A stretch of 64,000 nucleotides of DNA, taken from contig CAJNDS010001112.1 of the NCBI GenBank assembly GCA_905221605.1, positions 2,431,472-2,495,471 of the forward strand. The letters run 5' to 3'. This DNA comes from Symbiodinium natans. Taxonomy: Eukaryota > Sar > Dinophyceae > Suessiales > Symbiodiniaceae. Numbering within the stretch: position 1 is the first letter of the stretch; every line of letters begins with the position of its first letter. The notes under the pieces were generated by a model. It worked only from the letters and a program-made list of their open reading frames with translations. It was not told the origin of the DNA and searched no databases. Of the stretch, positions 61,340-64,000 are shown one piece after another. Position numbers and translations under genes: made by a program.

Positions 61340-63455
61340 GGCTTCATTCGTTTGGCCCTTCAGGGATAGGGTTTAGGGTTTAGGGTTTAGGGTTCAGGCT
61401 TCAGGGTTCAGGGTTTCGGGTTTCGGGTTGGAGGCTCCCAAGTTGTGAGCGTTGTCCAAAGCCCCTGTAAGACCCAAGGACCTGATCCCCAGAAGAGCGA
61501 CGAGCAAGAAACTCCACCCCCCCCCCCTGAAGCCCCAGCCGGAGGGAACATCAATATCTGCATGGTCAAATCTTGTGGTGAAAGCTGCTTAGCTCATTTT
61601 AGATTGTCCCTCTGTAGATCCTCTATGAACCCTTTGCCCTAAAGAGTTTGCTTCAACTTGAAACAACAGCTTAGGGTCTAGCATGGTTTGCGCAAGCTCC
61701 TCGCTGCAGGCTCATGGCTAGTTCTATGTTAGGGTTCAGGGTTAGGGTTTAGGGTTTAGGGTAAACCCCCCTTCCCCGGTCAGCCTCCCCTCCACCCAGG
61801 CCTGTGGCAACGGCATGCGCTGGGATTTGTCATTGATGCCGCGCCCTTGTTGGGGTGTTCTTCCACAATGCCTTCGACAGCAGAGCTAAGCACCGAAACC
61901 GTGTGAGAATAGGGCTTAGGGTTTAGGATTTAGGGTTTAGGGTTTAGGGTTGCAGTCCTAGCTGTAAAAAGGGTTTAGGGTTTAGAGATACTAGTGCCGT
62001 AGGCAACTTTTTTAACCTTTTGGGGTGTCAAACTCCGAAAGGTGCAAACCTCTAGCTTCTCTCTTTCTCTCTAGGACACTGGACGACGAAGTGGGGGAAC
62101 CCTAAACCCTAAACCCTAAGCCCCAAACCCTGTTTTTGCACAAGCGCCTTCACAATCATCCCTCTACTGCCCGTATAAGAAATTTTCTATTTTGGCAGGC
62201 CTCCAGCCCCGCCCCCCAACCTGGGCCAGACGCAGCTAGTGTAGTATGGGGGCCTTCACATTTTTTTGTCGGGGAAGTATCGGGAGTACTGTTTTTCATG
62301 GTGGTTCTTAAGCAAATAGTAGTATAGGGGCCTGAATAAGTTGAAGAGGGTTTTGGTGGGTGATCATGGCATAGTTGTATAGGGACCAGAAGGGCATACT
62401 CTTAGTAATTATTACAGTAGAAGTTTGAAGAGGTCGGCACCACGGGCGGGCCTGACTGGTTCTAGAGGTTCAATGCTCCCACCCAAACCCGAGCACAGTT
62501 CGGCTCTGGCATGGAACATCAGCCCCTGAAAAAGGCAGATGTTTTGAAGGCGTAGGCGCGCATGCAAGCTTCCCCCCAATAAAATCGGCTTCTTAGGGTT
62601 TATAGGGTTTATGGGGTTTATGGGGTTTATAGGGTTTATAGGGTTTAGGGTTTAGGGTCTAGCCCCCCAGCCGCAAATCCGAAAGGTTCCTGCAGCGCTT
62701 GCGGGACCAGGACGACTCTCTTGCTCATGTGTCTGTTGGGGTCTGAGGTTCTTAGGGTTTAGGGTTTAGGGTTTAGGGTTTAGGTTCTATTCTAAGGCGT
62801 TTACAAAGGGGTCCCCAAGAAAGGCCCATTCTTAAGCGACCATGGAGGTACCCTGAGATTCCAAAAAAATGGTTCGGGGCTTGGGGTTGAGGGTTTCGGC
62901 TCAATGGCTGCAAACATTGCGGCAGCTAATTGATAAAGACTTGAAGCACGGCAACAGCCCAAAACTCTAAACCCTGAACAAATTGGCTTTTTCAGCTTGA
63001 GTGTGGGCCATCACGATGCATGGGATAGTCTGAATTGAGTACCTTGCTTGATCTTGGGCCGCTGGAATCCAAACAAAACGGTGGTTTAGGGTTTAGGGTT
63101 AGTAACAAGGGTTTCCAACTAAAGATAGGCTGTAGGGTGAGTGGTTTTCTCGAGGGGAACGCGACGCATGTGAGAAAAGATGCCGAGAAAGGCACCCACA
63201 TGTAACGAACCTCACATGCTTGAGTCCCAAAGTTCGGGTTTAGGGTTTAGGGTTTAGGGTTTAGGGTTTAGGGTTTAGGGTTTAGGGTAAAGCAATGTCT
63301 AAAAAGTGTAAATGCAAATCGCATCATCATGTTTGTCGCTCAGGCTTCCGCGCAACTTTACGCGCGCACAGACACACAATGCATTTATCGCCAGTTCTTG
63401 ATTACATCCTCAACCCCCCAAAAGGTACCGCAAATCGCCTGGCAGGCTGCCCCAG
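61340..63455. other. Repeat field near the window end
   Basis: Telomeric runs (61375-61395, 61935-61955, 62755-62785, 63236-63288), TTATAGGGTTTATGGGG ladders (62600-62645), a family O relative (about 61987-62090) and a family R copy. The island 61445-61640 is open but unrecognised. Confidence 0.45.
62329..62412. mobile_element. Family R dispersed repeat, copy 1
   Basis: 'AGGGGCCTGAATAAG', 'GACCAGAAGGGCATACTC' and 'TTAGTAATTATTACAG' recur at 63549-63830. Confidence 0.5.
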
Positions 63456-63490
63456 GCGTGTCAGCTGACGTGATCAGCTTCAATGCTGGA
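63456..63490 (+). CDS. PPR exon fragment
   Basis: After TGCCCCAG the frame reads 'GVSADVISFNA', matching the PPR core (..DVISFNA...). It then meets GGAAGCTGAG, either a GA donor (GAAG CTGAG) or a stop. Too short for certainty. Confidence 0.4.
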
Positions 63491-63548
63491 AGCTGAGTGC
63501 ATGAACGAGCAAATCCTTGGTTCGAGCTTACGGTTTACAGAGTTTAAT

Positions 63549-63830
63549 ATAGGGGCCTGAAGAATTAGAATGCCGGGTTTTGGGAAAAGTTTTTTTTTTT
63601 TTTGGGGGGGGGGGGGGTGATAATACTATAATTACAAAGGGGCCAGAAGGGAACATTCTTAGTAATTACTCCGACCCCTTTTTTAGGGCCGTTTAGGGTG
63701 TGGCAAAAGCTCCACATGTGGTTTTGGGGCGGGTATTGTAGTATAATTACAAGGGCACCAAAAGGGAACATTATGAGTAAATATTCCGACCCCTATATTG
63801 GGGCCGTTTAGGGTGTGGGAAAAGCCAAAC
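63549..63830. repeat. Family R repeat, tandemly duplicated
   Basis: Two diverged copies of about 92 bp (about 63618-63708 and 63732-63824), each with 'CTATAATTACAA', 'AAGGGAACATT', 'TTCCGACCCC' or its equivalent, and ending 'GGGCCGTTTAGGGTGTGG'. Preceded by a long T-tract/G-tract. Confidence 0.75.
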
Positions 63831-63975
63831 CCCTAAACCCTAAACCCTAAACCCTAAACCCTAAACAGTGAGCTCACTTTAGGCAACTGCCGCGGCCTGC
63901 GAGCGCGCAAGTCAGTGGCTTAGAGCGCCGGGCCCCCGAGCCCTGGGGTTGGGAAGTTACCCAAAGAGCCCAATG

Positions 63976-64000
63976 TGCAAGGGTTTAGGGTTTAGGGTTT
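63976..64000 (+). repeat. Telomeric run at the window edge
   Basis: TTTAGGG units run off the end, as in many internal arrays. Nothing shows that this is a true chromosome end. Confidence 0.8.

Noticed and set aside
63976-64000. A true telomere at the window end
   Set aside because: Identical runs occur throughout; nothing shows that the molecule ends here.

Overview
The window looks like nuclear DNA of a dinoflagellate, genus unresolved. The evidence is the TTTAGGG/CCCTAAA telomere-type repeat scattered through the whole window on both strands, coding exons of 20-400 bp (one of 1.5 kb) split by short introns, introns starting GT, GC or GA and ending AG, pentatricopeptide (PPR) fragments, a possible relic of the dinoflagellate spliced leader, and many short inverted-repeat elements. 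I saw no rRNA, tRNA, CRISPR or bacterial-type operon.

Layout. 0-8 kb: telomeric runs, short inverted-repeat elements and a 620-bp ATGT microsatellite, with no recognisable gene. 8.2-9.1 kb: an RNA-recognition-motif (RRM) gene. 9-21 kb: repeats, including a three-deep nest of elements and a 390-bp array of an 8-base telomere variant. 21.3-22.1 kb: a three-exon gene of unknown function. 26.4-28.7 kb: a membrane-segment exon and a multi-exon peptidyl-tRNA hydrolase 2 (PTH2) gene. 29.5-34.9 kb: the best gene, a ten-exon secreted/membrane protein of about 1,061 residues combining a signal peptide, a Cys-rich ectodomain and a CSC1/OSCA/TMEM63 channel core. 35-49 kb: mostly repeats. 49.3 kb: a 63-residue ORF. 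51.5-52.4 kb: a segment bounded by 26-bp perfect inverted repeats. 53.9-63.5 kb: dispersed PPR exons among repeats.

The main result concerns how genes and repeats interlock. Many introns in the four best gene models consist of one short element with terminal inverted repeats (CTTGG...CCAAG, CTGGGACTC...GAGTTCCAG or CTACTA...TAGTAG) flanked by a 4-bp target duplication. When the duplicated target starts with G, its left copy supplies the donor (GTNN, GCNN or GANN), and the element's right end supplies the AG acceptor. Removing the element together with one target copy restores the reading frame, and in the CSC1-like and PTH2 genes this gives proteins with recognisable family motifs. The ends are inverted repeats, so either orientation provides the AG. 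This matches the known concept of introners; here several families coexist in 64 kb, nest in each other, and carry patches of telomeric repeat.

Coordinates of exons are reliable to the base where a target duplication fixes the junction, and less so elsewhere. All gene models were joined by eye without transcripts.
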